Source: Chitinophagaceae bacterium (GTDB lineage: Bacteria; Bacteroidota; Bacteroidia; Chitinophagales; Chitinophagaceae). Taken from it: a stretch of DNA of 64,000 bases. Positions 1-9,500 of the stretch are shown piece by piece. The stretch's first letter is position 1; every line of letters starts with the position of its first letter. The notes below the pieces were generated by a model. The model made no database searches. It had not been told where the DNA came from and worked only from the letters and a program-made list of their open reading frames with translations. The position numbers were made by a program, and so were the translations under genes. Location: assembly GCA_024707305.1 (NCBI GenBank), contig JANPZZ010000017.1, positions 62,001 through 126,000 of the forward strand. Direction: 5' to 3'.

Positions 1-219
1 AATTTCTTACAAACTTTATCGAAATTGTACTCACTGAATCACTCACTATTCTTCAACTATTTTAGTAACTGCAAATCGGAAACGAAATTAGGCAATTTCA
101 ATTCAAATATCAATAGCGATACTATTCAATTTGTGTAAAGGAAATACGAACCGTCAAGGGTATAATAAGGTATAATAAATGGAGCCATCCTACCGCCGGA
201 AATATCTTCTAACGGTGAA
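1..219. other. Non-coding flank with one copy of the 19-bp direct repeat
   Basis: No gene is supported in this AT-rich stretch. It contains the left copy of a 19-bp direct repeat (29-47), described separately. It also has a small tandem duplication of the 10-mer GGTATAATAA at 159-168 and 169-178, just beyond the stop of the AbiEii gene. The window begins inside this region, so what lies to the left is unknown. Confidence 0.5.
29..47 (+). repeat. 19-bp direct repeat, left copy (candidate attachment site)
   Basis: The sequence ACTCACTGAATCACTCACT occurs here and, identically, at 4017-4035. Internally it is ACTCACT-GAATC-ACTCACT, so each copy is itself a short direct repeat. The two copies bracket an integrase gene, the AbiE pair and a DUF1016 remnant, an interval of about 3.99 kb. 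Reading them as the ends of a small integrated element is inference. Confidence 0.5.
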
Positions 220-1077
220 TTATTGATCAAGCAATCCTTTCCGGATTTCTGAAATCATCGTCATATTTTCCTGTACAGTATTGTTGAAGTATGCTGTCAT
301 AATCGCACCAATGTCACTATAATCTACATTGGCGCTATTACGTTCCAAAATTCCATCTATAAGCTGAAACAAGGCATCATCTTTAATAACGATTTTTCGC
401 ATTTCTCTTCCCATTACCCTGGCTGCCACATGCAACAGGTCAGTGTTGTCACCTGTAAAAAGATCGAAATGATTTTCCCAGATTTCGTTATCCTGCATGG
501 AAAAATAGTGATGGAGAATGTCGCTGATATCAAGGATATCATCTCTGCGCTTTTCCGGCCGGTCGTTCCAAGCCAGTAGTTTGAGAATAACAATTCCTGG
601 TAGTGTACAAAATTTGAACTGGTGTTTTCCTTCCAGGTTCATTTCTGGCAGGCCGGCGAAATAGATTTCAGCAAAGCCTGGTACATGGACGGTGGTATAA
701 CCTGTTCCTTCCACAGTAACTTTGCGGTCTTCATCTTCAATAGCTCCGAAGGGAAGCAGATCTACCTGCATCCTTTCTTTATAGATCAGCACGAATGCAT
801 TTTCTGCTGATGGCTGAAAGCCTTTTTCTTTGACGAGATAGGCTTTTAATTGTTCATAGACACCTTTATCATTTATGAGGACGGCAAAGTCAACATCTTT
901 GGTGGCCCTCCCGGGTCTTTTTAAATGAATGCCGCTTATCCACACATCGCGGGCAGTAGCACCGACGAGATAGTAATCTAACCCGAATTTGGCGAACCCT
1001 TCTTCCAGATCTGTCAGCAGTAAAGAGATCAACGGGTTTTGCCTGATTTGATCATAATTTATTTTGTAAGTACTCAT
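220..1077 (-). CDS. abiEii: AbiEii-type nucleotidyltransferase toxin
   Basis: This 285-residue protein resembles the AbiEii/AbiGii nucleotidyltransferases, the toxins of type IV-style toxin-antitoxin and abortive-infection systems. The nucleotidyltransferase signature is visible: a GATARD loop at residues 39-44 followed by the acidic pair in KDVDFAV (D61 and D63). A further acidic position lies in QVDLLPFG near residue 106. The later LPGIVILKLLAWNDR stretch matches the lysine-containing helix usual in this family. The ATG overlaps the stop of the upstream AbiEi gene in an ATGA, which implies translational coupling of antitoxin and toxin. The family is thought to modify tRNA or nucleotides; the substrate of this copy is unknown. 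The length is normal and the frame is unbroken. Confidence 0.75.
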   Translation of the reverse strand: MSTYKINYDQIRQNPLISLLLTDLEEGFAKFGLDYYLVGATARDVWISGIHLKRPGRATKDVDFAVLINDKGVYEQLKAYLVKEKGFQPSAENAFVLIYKERMQVDLLPFGAIEDEDRKVTVEGTGYTTVHVPGFAEIYFAGLPEMNLEGKHQFKFCTLPGIVILKLLAWNDRPEKRRDDILDISDILHHYFSMQDNEIWENHFDLFTGDNTDLLHVAARVMGREMRKIVIKDDALFQLIDGILERNSANVDYSDIGAIMTAYFNNTVQENMTMISEIRKGLLDQ

Positions 1078-2047
1078 CGTAAACTTTTTTCTGCGGTTTC
1101 TGTTAACCTCCTGTCACCTTCGCTTACCAAGTCAGCGTAAACCAGTATTGGCGGGACAGTTGTTTCATAGCCAGGAACATCCTCCCAGAATTTTCGGTAG
1201 ACAGTTACCGGTCCATTGTCTTCTGGGAACAGCTTGTACTTTTTGATCATCTCCAAGCGGGTCTCTGCTGTGTATATTGTGAACTTTCCAGGCTGAAGAT
1301 AGTCAGTCAATATATTAGCCGCCGGTTCTCCGCCCCATCTTGTTTTATTGAGTATAATTGGTATGTCTTTCCATCGCAAATAATCATTTTTGTCGACAAA
1401 ATCGAACCTGCCTATCAGCAGGTCGGGTTGAAGTTTCTCTTTGTAAGCCGTTATCCATTTATCCAATAGCTTTTTTTGTTCTGCATCTTGTACCTTTTTT
1501 TATCCAGTTGTACAATAAATCCCATATCCTTTAAACCTGTCATCACGTAATTGATGTTACCAAGTCCGACTGCTAGTCTTTCCGCTATTTCCCGGTAAGG
1601 CAGGTTGATGAATTCTTCGGCCAGCAAAAACTGGAATACTACTCGCAGGCCTGTCTTTGTAAAGGCGCGGTTACGATCAGTGTTGATTCTGGGAAGTGGC
1701 GGCTGGGTATCGATGCAGATATAGGTTCCTTTTTCTTTAAAGAAAATATTACCATTGGCTTCAAGGTAAGCGATGTTCAGGTGCCGCAATTCTTCCTTTA
1801 TTTTCGGAAAAATACGGTATGCTACGATCATAAGGGGGGCATGTCTTTTGGCCAAGTGTTGCAGGTCAGGCAGCTGGTGATGACGAAGCTCGGTTTTTAC
1901 TTCAACGTTAAAAGTCAGTTTATGCCCCTCGAAGGTCAGGATAAGTCTCCCGTCCAGTTCAGGAATGTGCGCAGGCTTCCAATCCCATTTTACATTAGCT
2001 TGATTTTCAAAATTCTGAAGTGCTGCATATATAATGTTTTCTTCCAT
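1074..2047 (-). CDS. abiEi: AbiEi-type antitoxin / transcriptional repressor (frameshifted in this sequence)
   Basis: Two reading frames together encode an antitoxin of about 325 residues. The first (1451-2047) carries an N-terminal region and a winged-helix-like segment (LPYREIAERLAVGLGNINYV). The second (1074-1466) carries the C-terminal domain. The frame is lost at an A7 run near 1479-1485; one extra A restores NKKKLLDKWITAYK. AbiEi proteins bind the promoter of their own operon and antagonise AbiEii by a type IV mechanism. A near-ideal promoter and a repeated motif lie just upstream (2061-2129). The break could in principle be programmed -1 slippage on the A run, but similar homopolymer breaks occur throughout this window, so a sequencing indel is more likely. 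The call rests mainly on the coupled AbiEii partner and domain order. Confidence 0.65.
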
Positions 2048-2060
2048 TTGTTCATATTTT

Positions 2061-2103
2061 AATAATGTACACGAAACGTGAACACGTAAATAATGTGAAC
2101 AAA
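2061..2103 (-). promoter_or_regulatory. Putative AbiEi operator repeats
   Basis: The octamer AATAATGT occurs at 2061-2068 and 2089-2096 (plus strand), each followed by a similar AC-rich heptamer and spaced 28 bp apart. They sit between the predicted -7 element and the abiEi start codon. AbiEi antitoxins are known to autoregulate by binding repeats in their promoter region, so these are reasonable operator candidates. No binding is shown by the sequence itself. Confidence 0.4.
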
Positions 2104-2129
2104 TATACTATTTTTCTGGGCTTATCCAA
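2100..2129 (-). promoter_or_regulatory. Bacteroidota-type promoter of the abiE operon
   Basis: On the minus strand, TTG (2127-2129) is followed by exactly 19 nt and then TATATTTG (2100-2107). This matches the Bacteroidota housekeeping promoter TTG-N19-TAnnTTTG without a mismatch. Predicted transcription would start near 2093, about 45 nt before the abiEi ATG at 2047. The match is exact and well placed, so I consider it well supported. Confidence 0.7.
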
Positions 2130-2155
2130 TATTAAGCTGCCCCACGATACGACTT

Positions 2156-2640
2156 TTATTTTATCCCCGACCAGTTGTTCTTTTCTGACTCGATTTCATA
2201 AAATCTTTGTTTTTCCACATCGTCGATTTTCCTCAATAGGATATAATGTGACCAGCTTAAAGCAAAGCTTTGGGAAAACGCAGACAGTGTTTGCGAAATA
2301 TGGTCACTGGCTTTAGCTGTTTTGGTGCTTCTTGATTCGGTAGATTTCGCAGACGGTGTTTGCGAAATTCGATTGCTATAGATTAGGTAGAATTTCCTGA
2401 AGTATTCAAGGTTGCGATGTGAGAACCCTTTTCCAAAATCCCTGGTCAAATCGACACTTAACTGCTTAAGGGTTTGGTCTGCATATTCGGCTCTTGATTT
2501 TCCGCTCTGTTCATGCTCCACTATCATTCTTCCTATTTCATAATAGGTCAAAATGATAGTGGTGTTTACCTTTCCGTACTATTTGAGCCTTGGATTCTTC
2601 AATTATCAATTTGATTGAATCGTAAAGGCTGCTGCTTTTC
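2156..2640 (-). pseudogene. DUF1016 (YhcG-type) nuclease, decayed N-terminal fragment
   Basis: The readable part (2156-2551) contains the DUF1016 N-terminal domain: YYEIGRMIVEHEQSGKSRAEY, then DFGKGFSHRNLEYFRKFY, then LSWSHYILLRKIDD. The preceding N-terminal residues (SSLYDSIKLIIEESKAQIV) are present upstream but in other frames, so at least two shifts separate them from the domain. The C-terminal PD-(D/E)XK nuclease half is missing: the frame stops right after NNWSGIK, where the family continues for about 200 residues. Loss of half the gene cannot be explained by a sequencing indel, so this is a true remnant. Related genes are common in defence islands and restriction loci. Confidence 0.7.
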
Positions 2641-2665
2641 TTTTAGATTTTTCATATAGCTGGAT

Positions 2666-3912
2666 TTATGATGCAGAATTCAACCTGTCTTTGAGTTTTC
2701 GCATATCCTCACCGACTTTTATATCGAGTACCCGCGCATAGTGTTGGGTCGTAGATATCTTTTTATGCCCTAACATTTTGCTTACAGATTCTATAGGAAC
2801 CCCATTACCTAATGTAACGGTAGTTCCGAATGTGTGTCGGGCCGTATGGGTGGTCAGCGTTTTTGAAATATCGCAGATGTCAGCAATTTCCTTTAAGTAT
2901 GCATTGTATTTTTGGTTGCTTAACACCGGAAGTACTTTATTTGCATTTATACAGGCAGGATCATCTTTATATTTCTTGATAATACCCAATGAAACTGGTA
3001 ACAGGGGGATCCTTGACTTTATTTTTGTCTTTAGTCTGTCAGTGAATATCCAAAGCTGGTCATCAACTCCAACGGATATTTCTGTCCTTTTTAGTTTTTC
3101 GACATCTGCATAAGCCAAACCGGTGAAGCAGCAGAAAACATATACGTCTCTTACCCGGCTTAGTCTTTCATTCCGGATTTCTTTATCGGCGATTGTCTGA
3201 ATTTCCTCTTTGGTAAGAAATATAGGCTCCACATCTTCTTTTTTCATTTCAAATCGGGCAAAGGGGTCATGATCCAACCATCGATTATCCTTACAATAAA
3301 GAATGATCATCTTCAGGATGCTGATATATTTTAGGGAAGTATTATGGCAGCATTTGCGGATGGTCTTAAGCCATAGTTCAAACTGATTTACAAAATCAAA
3401 ATTTAATTGCCGGATATGAATATCATCTGACTTGTATTTCCACCGGATGAATTCCTGTGCGAAACGCTTAGTGCGGTCGTATTTTGTCCACGTGGGTTTT
3501 GAGTAGTCAATGCCAATTAACATTTTTCATCCGCATTGTAATCTTCAAATATTTTGATGATCATTTTTCCGCGCTGGTCTGCGCCCATCAATACGTCTTT
3601 GATCGCGGTAGCTGTTACCAGTTGATGATCTTCAACCAACTTTCGCTTGGCTTCAAAGACCCTGGCCTGATAAGTATCCAGGTAGCTGTTTAACGCCTTT
3701 ACATTCTCTTTTGTACCCGATGCTCTGCCAGCAGACGGGTTCCATCGTGCAGGATCACAGCTACGCTTAACTGATAGCTCTTTAGGAGTGCCATCTACGG
3801 TTATTCGCAGGTAGATAGGGACATCACCTTTCACGTAATTCCTGGGCTTTTTCAAATAGAAAAGCAAACCGAAACTTTTGTCTAGCATCTCAATAGATTT
3901 ACTGGTTAACAA
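2666..3912 (-). CDS. Tyrosine recombinase / integrase (frameshifted in this sequence)
   Basis: This is a site-specific integrase of the Bacteroidota element type, about 415 residues when the frame is restored. The N-terminal part (3517-3912) carries the arm-binding domain (FYLKKPRNYVKGDVPIYLRI). The rest (2666-3523) carries the SAM-like core-binding domain and the catalytic domain. Catalytic landmarks are HTARHTFG (H-x-x-R), MLGHKKISTTQHYARV (His and the nucleophile Tyr), and FTGLAYADV, where this lineage lacks the usual first Arg, as IntDOT-type enzymes do. The break is at an A5 run near 3529-3533; a sixth A gives DEKMLIGIDYSKPTW. The gene lies about 230 bp from the 3' end of a tRNA-Asp gene and inside a pair of 19-bp direct repeats, the usual setting for an integrated element. 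Confidence 0.85.
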
Positions 3913-3984
3913 ATTTCGACTTGCATTTACTAAGAAACAAGATGTTCAGAGATTGAACAACTTGATAACCAAAGGCTTGACGCC

Positions 3985-4040
3985 ATTCCAGTGAGTAAAT
4001 TTTTTGTGAATCGATGACTCACTGAATCACTCACTGGAAT
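3985..4040. repeat. 12-bp inverted repeat overlapping the right direct repeat
   Basis: ATTCCAGTGAGT at 3985-3996 is the exact reverse complement of ACTCACTGGAAT at 4029-4040. The right arm overlaps the 19-bp direct repeat copy at 4017-4035. Close by, GAGTG motifs recur (4042-4065). The cluster lies directly upstream of the integrase gene, which fits a recombinase or excisionase binding region; that role is inference. Confidence 0.5.
4017..4035 (+). repeat. 19-bp direct repeat, right copy (candidate attachment site)
   Basis: This is identical to the copy at 29-47. It sits between the integrase start (3912) and the tRNA-Asp 3' end (4139). If the pair are attachment sites, the bounded element carries integrase, abiE and a DUF1016 remnant. 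No copy of the tRNA 3' end was found elsewhere in the window, so classical tRNA-site integration is not demonstrated. Confidence 0.5.
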
Positions 4041-4080
4041 TTGGAGTGAAAAGGAGTGATTTGGATAAGTACAAAAACAA

Positions 4081-4114
4081 AAAAGCCTGCAATATCAACG
4101 ATTTGCAGGCTTTT
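4081..4114 (-). terminator. Rho-independent terminator after tRNA-Asp
   Basis: AAAAGCCTGCAA (4081-4092) pairs perfectly with TTGCAGGCTTTT (4103-4114) around a 10-nt loop. The stem ends in A and T runs on both strands, so it could stop transcription from either side. It lies 25 bp beyond the 3' end of the tRNA gene on the minus strand, which is the expected place. Confidence 0.75.
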
Positions 4115-4138
4115 AGTTTGTTTTGAGATTGACTTAAG

Positions 4139-4212
4139 CGGACCGGACGGGACTCGAACCCGCGACCTCCGCCGTGACAGGGCGGCATTCTAACCAACTG
4201 AACTACCGATCC
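4139..4212 (-). tRNA. tRNA-Asp (anticodon GTC)
   Basis: The minus strand folds as a 74-nt cloverleaf without an encoded CCA. The acceptor stem pairs GGATCGG with CCGGTCC (one T-G wobble) and leaves a discriminator G. The D arm contains AGTTCAGTTGGTTAGA and the T arm contains GGTTCGAGTCCC. The anticodon loop is CTGTCAC, with GTC complementary to plus-strand 4176-4178. GTC together with a G discriminator identifies aspartate. A terminator follows at 4081-4114. Confidence 0.95.
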
Positions 4213-4595
4213 TTACGAGGTCAAATCCGGAGATTTGATTCCCGTTTTGGGACGGCAAAGATATGGGTTTTAGATAATTACTTTCAAAAAAAATATCGCT
4301 TTTTTTTTCGGAGCTGACCGGAAGGAGTCTGGAAGGATTTACAGATGTAATTAGTGTCTTGGGAGGGCGATTTGATCTCGCGGACAGCAGGGGGACGGAT
4401 GTCGCCAATGGTAATTCCCTAAGTGCATTTGAAGTGAGAAAATCAACACAAATCATTGATGATTTCCTCACATATAGTCGCGGTTTTTGCTAGTTTTGAA
4501 CGCTTAGTCCAATATAGCAGCTAAACAACGGGAGCAGTGAAATATGGAGCTTTTGAAGAGGCGTTAAAAAATTTAAACAGGAGACCAAAGCTATA
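4213..4595. other. Region without a recognisable gene
   Basis: About 380 bp between the tRNA gene and the first defence-gene scrap. Short open frames exist on the minus strand, but one runs through the tRNA gene and none has recognisable protein character. A long T run occurs near 4300. I see no repeat or promoter worth naming. Confidence 0.4.
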
Positions 4596-4763
4596 ATGAA
4601 GCTAATAGACAACAAGTCAACTCGCTTATTTGATGAATTGAAAACTTTACTAACTGAAAATTCAGAGGTATTGATTTGTGCCACCTATGTCAGCATTAAT
4701 TCATTTTTCGAACTAAGCTTCCAGCTTAAGAAAGTAGCTAGTATTGAGAGCTTCGAAATTTGA
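4596..4763 (+). pseudogene. N-terminal fragment of a PLD-like/helicase protein
   Basis: From ATG 4596 a 55-residue frame begins MKLIDNKSTRLFDELKTLL and continues SEVLICATYVSINSFFELS. That pattern resembles the N-terminus of phospholipase-D-like helicases found in phage-defence loci (basic start, then a strand-helix unit). It stops at a TGA at 4761-4763, far short of a full protein. The next sequence encodes the C-terminus of an unrelated protein, so this looks like the left side of a deletion junction. The family assignment is tentative. Confidence 0.4.
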
Positions 4764-5269
4764 GAGACCTGGGTATCCTGCTTCAAAAAGGAAAAGGCCG
4801 GGCTACCTATTATATTCCCGACCTGCTATTTCATAATCCTGAAATTGGGGCCCAATCTGACAACCCTGTCTCGTTATCTGACGACCTCTTGGTCAAACCT
4901 GACGACCTCCTGACCAAACCTGACCACCCTGCGGTCAAACCTGACCACCCCCTGAGCAAATCTGACCAGTTGGAACCGTTGCCTGAAGAACTAAAAGGTA
5001 TAATTGCCGACCTTGGGAAAAAAGTGCTGGACAGGGAAAAAATGAACCAGGCAATATTGCGGCTTTGTAACTGGCGGGCGGTATCTCTCAAGGACTTATC
5101 AGTTTATCTCAATAGGAACGAAAAATACCTTTTGGGATTTGTAACAGCTTTACGGCAAAGCGGCCAAATCACTTATACGATTCCCGAAATGCCCAATCAC
5201 CCTGACCAGGCGTATCAGTCTGTAAATTTCGACAATAAATCCAGCGAAAAACATGAAGATCAAATTTGA
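4760..5269 (+). pseudogene. C-terminal remnant of an AAA_4/AlbA-type ATP-binding regulator with a heptapeptide-repeat linker
   Basis: The frame opens without a proper start (only a TTG at the junction) with GILLQKGKGRATYYI. This resembles the winged-helix end of Schlafen/AlbA_2-type ATP-binding proteins. A linker of seven-residue repeats follows at about residues 33-68 (SDNPVSL, SDDLLVK, PDDLLTK, PDHPAVK, PDHPLSK). A second small helical domain (about 80-160) contains a typical MNQAILRLCNWRAVSLKDL segment. The ATPase part is absent. The frame ends by overlapping the next gene by 17 nt, as in an operon. Together with the preceding fragment it marks a deletion that joined two genes. Confidence 0.45.
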
Positions 5270-6483
5270 AAGTGGACTATCTTATCAGCAGGAAGCTATT
5301 AATGCCATAGTGGATATTTTCCAGGGCCAGGAAGTCTGTACGTCCAATTTCACTGTTTTTTCTCCGGAATACCTGGCTAAGCAAAAGACACTTGATTTTA
5401 ACCAGAAAGGCTACGCCAACAAGCTGCAACTTACCGAAGCCCAAATTTTGGAGAACACGCAGAAAATTCAGCTTCGCAACGGCATGAAACCTTCCCTGCC
5501 GAATGAAGTGGACATCAGGCATCTTGATTTTTCTGTTGAAATGGAAACCGGCACAGGCAAAACCTATGTGTACCTGCGAACTATTATGGAAATGAACCGA
5601 CAATATGGATTCACAAAATTCATTATAGTTGTTCCGTCCATACCGATCAAGGAAGGTGTATATAAAAGTTTACAGATAACAGAAAGCCACTTTAAGGAGC
5701 ACTACAATAACATTCCCTACAAGTATTTTATTTATGATAGCTCTAATCTGTCTGATGTTAGAGATTTCGCTGTCAACGATCAGTTGCAGATCATGGTGAT
5801 CAATATTGACGCCTTCCGCAAAAAGCTTTGAAAACGAGAAGGACGAAACGAAAAGTCAGAACATCATCCACCGGTATAATGATAAATTAGGCTACAAGCC
5901 TTTGCAACTAATACAGGACACCAGGCCAATAGTAATCATTGATGAACCGCAAACAACTTTAAGTACAGAACTCGCCCAAAAGAGTGTAAAGAATTTAAAT
6001 CCTCTCGTCATGCTTCGGTATTCCGCAACACATAAAGAAAAGCTGAACATGATGTACAAGCTGGACGCATTGGATGCGTATAATCGCCAACTGGTAAAAC
6101 AAATATAAGTGGCCTCAGTAAAAGTAGATGGCGCCGCTATAGATGGAGCTTATATCAAATTGGTAAGTGTAAAGAACAAACCAAACATTCGGGCAAAAGT
6201 GGATTTAGATATTCTTCAAAATGGCGAAAGAAAGCGCAAGCCCAAAGAACTAAAAAAGAACGATGATTTACTGGAGATCACAAAGCTGCAACAATATGAA
6301 GGTTTTATTGTGAATGACATTTATACGCAACCAGGCAACGAGTATATTGAATTTATCAACGGAACATTTGAGTTATTGAGCCAGGCTAAAAAAGCTGAAA
6401 AAAACACCGCAGTGTCTCCCAATTTTAAACTCTTTTTGTACAGGATTAAGAGGGCGATTCAGAAACTCGAAATAAAATTCTGA
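5253..6483 (+). pseudogene. Type III restriction enzyme Res subunit, N-terminal remnant
   Basis: The first 190 residues carry a DEAD-like ATPase with Walker A METGTGKTYVYLRT (near residue 98), preceded by the family's FESGLSYQQEAI start. After a frame change at an A5 run (about 5820) come the DEPQ box (IVIIDEPQTTL) and the SATH box (MLRYSATHKEKLN), typical of type III Res helicases. A TAA then stands at 6106-6108, where related proteins read LVKQIEV, so it looks like a GAA-to-TAA nonsense change. The frame continues to 6483 and stops. The second helicase lobe and the nuclease domain are missing (about 410 of roughly 1000 residues), and no Mod methylase is present. Truncation and nonsense change indicate a real pseudogene. 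Confidence 0.75.
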
Positions 6484-6595
6484 TTCATGGTAAATTTTTC
6501 GAGATGTAGAGATTCCTGAATACATCGGGAATCCTGCTCAATCTTTCTCAAAAATTATCTCCGGTAAAACAATTTTGATCTCTTTTTCCATCCCC

Positions 6596-9500
6596 TCATT
6601 CTTCCAGAATACAATAAAATTGACCCGGCCTTTCGTCATTCGGAAGCCCAGCTGTCTTCTGGTTCATGAGTTTTTCGCGGAACCTTTGGGAAAATCTAAT
6701 AATTCGATTGTTTTTGGAATTATAAAGCCCATCTTCACGGGTAACGAGGGAATCGCCGCTGTTCAGTTTAATTAAATGTTCCTGAACATAAGCAAAGTGC
6801 CCAAGGATCACGTCGGAATGTGTCAGATGCATTGCTATCTCGCGAGGCGGGAGATAGGTATTACGATCAACAAAACGTTCAATATCCTCAGCACCGATTT
6901 CGTCGAGCATATTTGTGTTGATATGAACGGTTAAATTAGTCTTCGCCCGTGTCATCGCTACATATAACTGCCTTTTGGCTTCATCGGAGTCAATATTAAA
7001 ATTGTCGAGCACAATATATACATTTTCAAATTCCCGGCCCTTGGCCTTATGAATGGTTGATACAAAAATCGTTTCTCCATCTTCCTGAAAAAATCCTCCA
7101 ACTTCGATTCTTTAATAAACGTTTCAAGATCTGATTTATATTTTTTTCTTCGGATTTGTAGACTGGAAATCTCTCACTATGCTCACGCAAAGATCAAAGT
7201 TTGAACTGTTACGATATCTGTTATAGAGTTTACGTTTGGCATTATCCCATATCTCTTCGCTGATGATGTACACATCATTAGATAAATTGAGTTGATCCAG
7301 AAAATAACGTACTTCCACAAGATTATACAGATTAAATCCGTCGTTTGTCTGAATCAACCTGGCTCTTACTTTATTTTTTAGGAGCAGTCCTGTTACCTGC
7401 GATGCTTCTTCGTTTGTTTTCGTAAGCACACAAGTTGTTCCAGATAGTTCAGCTTTCAGGATGTCTTGAACTAAAGGAGTTACCAGGTTATTACTTGCAT
7501 AACGAATAATTTTGATCGTCCCGTTTTCGGAGTTGATAGGAACAATGGGTATCTCCTTTAATCGGTTCGGAATCTTCTGTACAAAATTGTTAGTTAATTC
7601 AACCAGGTTCGCTTTACTCCTGTAATTCTCAACCAACTCAAATTTGACTGCGCCATGCGTTTCAATCAGGTCAATCATGTATTTTGAATGGGATCCCCTG
7701 AACTCGTAAATATTTTGATCGTCATCGCCAACCGCAATCACTCGCATATCCTCGTTGTGGTCTATCAACGCCCTGATTAGTTCAAATTCATCCGCTGACA
7801 TGTCCTGCGCCTCATCTATAACAAGTACTGTCTTTGTTATTCGACTTGCTTCTACGTCCTTACTTTTAATTTTTTCAACAGTTTTTTTCAGAATCAACTC
7901 CGACTTTTCGAGGCTTCCGACTTTTCCCAACAGGTCGAAACAATACGAGTGAAAGGTTTTTATCTCGATAAAATTGGCAGCACCTCCAATAAGTTTGACC
8001 AGGCGTTGCTTAAACTCCGTTGCTGCGGCTCTGGAAAATGTAACCATGAGTAATTGCTCATGCTTCACGTCTTCCATTAGCAGGAGCGAGGCAAGTTTGT
8101 GCACCAGTATTCTCGTTTTGCCACTTCCGGGTCCCGCAGCCACTACAATGTATTTCGATTCACTATCATTAATGACTTTCAATTGGGTGGGCGATAAGTT
8201 GCCAAAAAGCTGCCTGAATTTTCCCGGCGTGATTTTAAGTTTAAGCTCATCACCTTTGCTGCCCGGGAAATATTTCCTCAAGAAGAAGCTATAGTTTAGA
8301 TGAAAGTAATCGTCTACAAATTGCAGCGCATCCTTGTAATCGCTAATCATTTTTTTCGCATACTCACCCACGATATGAATCTGTTGCACCTTTTGCTCGT
8401 AAAAAGTGTTGAGTTTCTTGTAGTCGTCCTTTGTGTATTTCTTGTAATTGTCAAGTTCAATCCTTTCAATTGAGAGACGATTATACGAAACCAAAAATCC
8501 TCCCTCAATTTCAATCGAATTAATCCTGGAAAGGTAAAATAAGGCGTCTTCAATATCCCCAATTGAAACGTTCAACCCGAAAAAGTTTTTGCCGGGATTC
8601 ATATTCGGATTTCAAACCGTGAACAGAAAATTCAACCAAAACTTCGTCTTGTCCGTCGCTATCATCCATTTTTTTATTGGTTTCGCTTTTAGAAAAGAGG
8701 CTTTCGACTATGAACTTTGCTAATTCGTGTCGCTTTCTCATTTTTTCTTCGAGCTCTTCTTTCGTGTATAGGTTTGCAATTGCAATGTGGTTCTTTGAAT
8801 TTTCTAAGTGCTGCCTTTTTACCCAACTCTTAATTGCCCAAATGTTGATTAAGGTCTTAATCTTGTTTGTATTTACATCCGTACAGCCATTCGACTCTGC
8901 GACTTCATTTAGTTCTTTAATGTGGTATATTTTCTCGTCGTTTTCTAATTCATTTAGCAGGATGGCTTCTAGTTTTCTATAAGAGTCAACGATTTGTAAC
9001 GACTTGTTTTTATTATCGCCTCTTTTAATAAACGCCGTCAGGTCTTTTGCATCTGCAAGGATCTTTTCCTCTCGAAGGAGATTTACAATTTCTATTACCT
9101 GCTCTTTGGGAATACCTAAATGGTCGCTTATATAATCAATTCTTGACTCTGCAACTTCGTCATTTAAGTGTTTGATGCTTTTGCTGGAAAATAGCTTTTT
9201 TATTATCCTGATAGCGTTTACTTTTTGCTGCTCCTCAAATTTCGTTGACGCTTTTATTTTATCGATAGCTTCCTGTGCATTTCTTGATAATATGCTATTC
9301 GCGAATACGCGGGGCATATTTTGTCCTCGCCTTAGGTACCCTGCATCTTCCAGTGCCGCTATCGCTGTGGTAACCCTGGTCTCGATTTCCCTTACGTTTT
9401 CGTCCCAACCAGCTTTTCTGGCAATTTCTAACGCGGAGCTTGAGACAGACGATCTAAATTTTGTTATGTCTTTTATCGCCCGCCATATCTGCTGTATCTC

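Noticed and set aside
4139-4212. tRNA-Asp 3' end as the attachment site of the integrated element
   Set aside because: No duplicated tRNA 3' segment was found in the window; the 19-bp repeats are the better candidate ends.
4190-4471. Minus-strand open frame of about 93 codons
   Set aside because: It runs through the tRNA-Asp gene and has no protein-like pattern.
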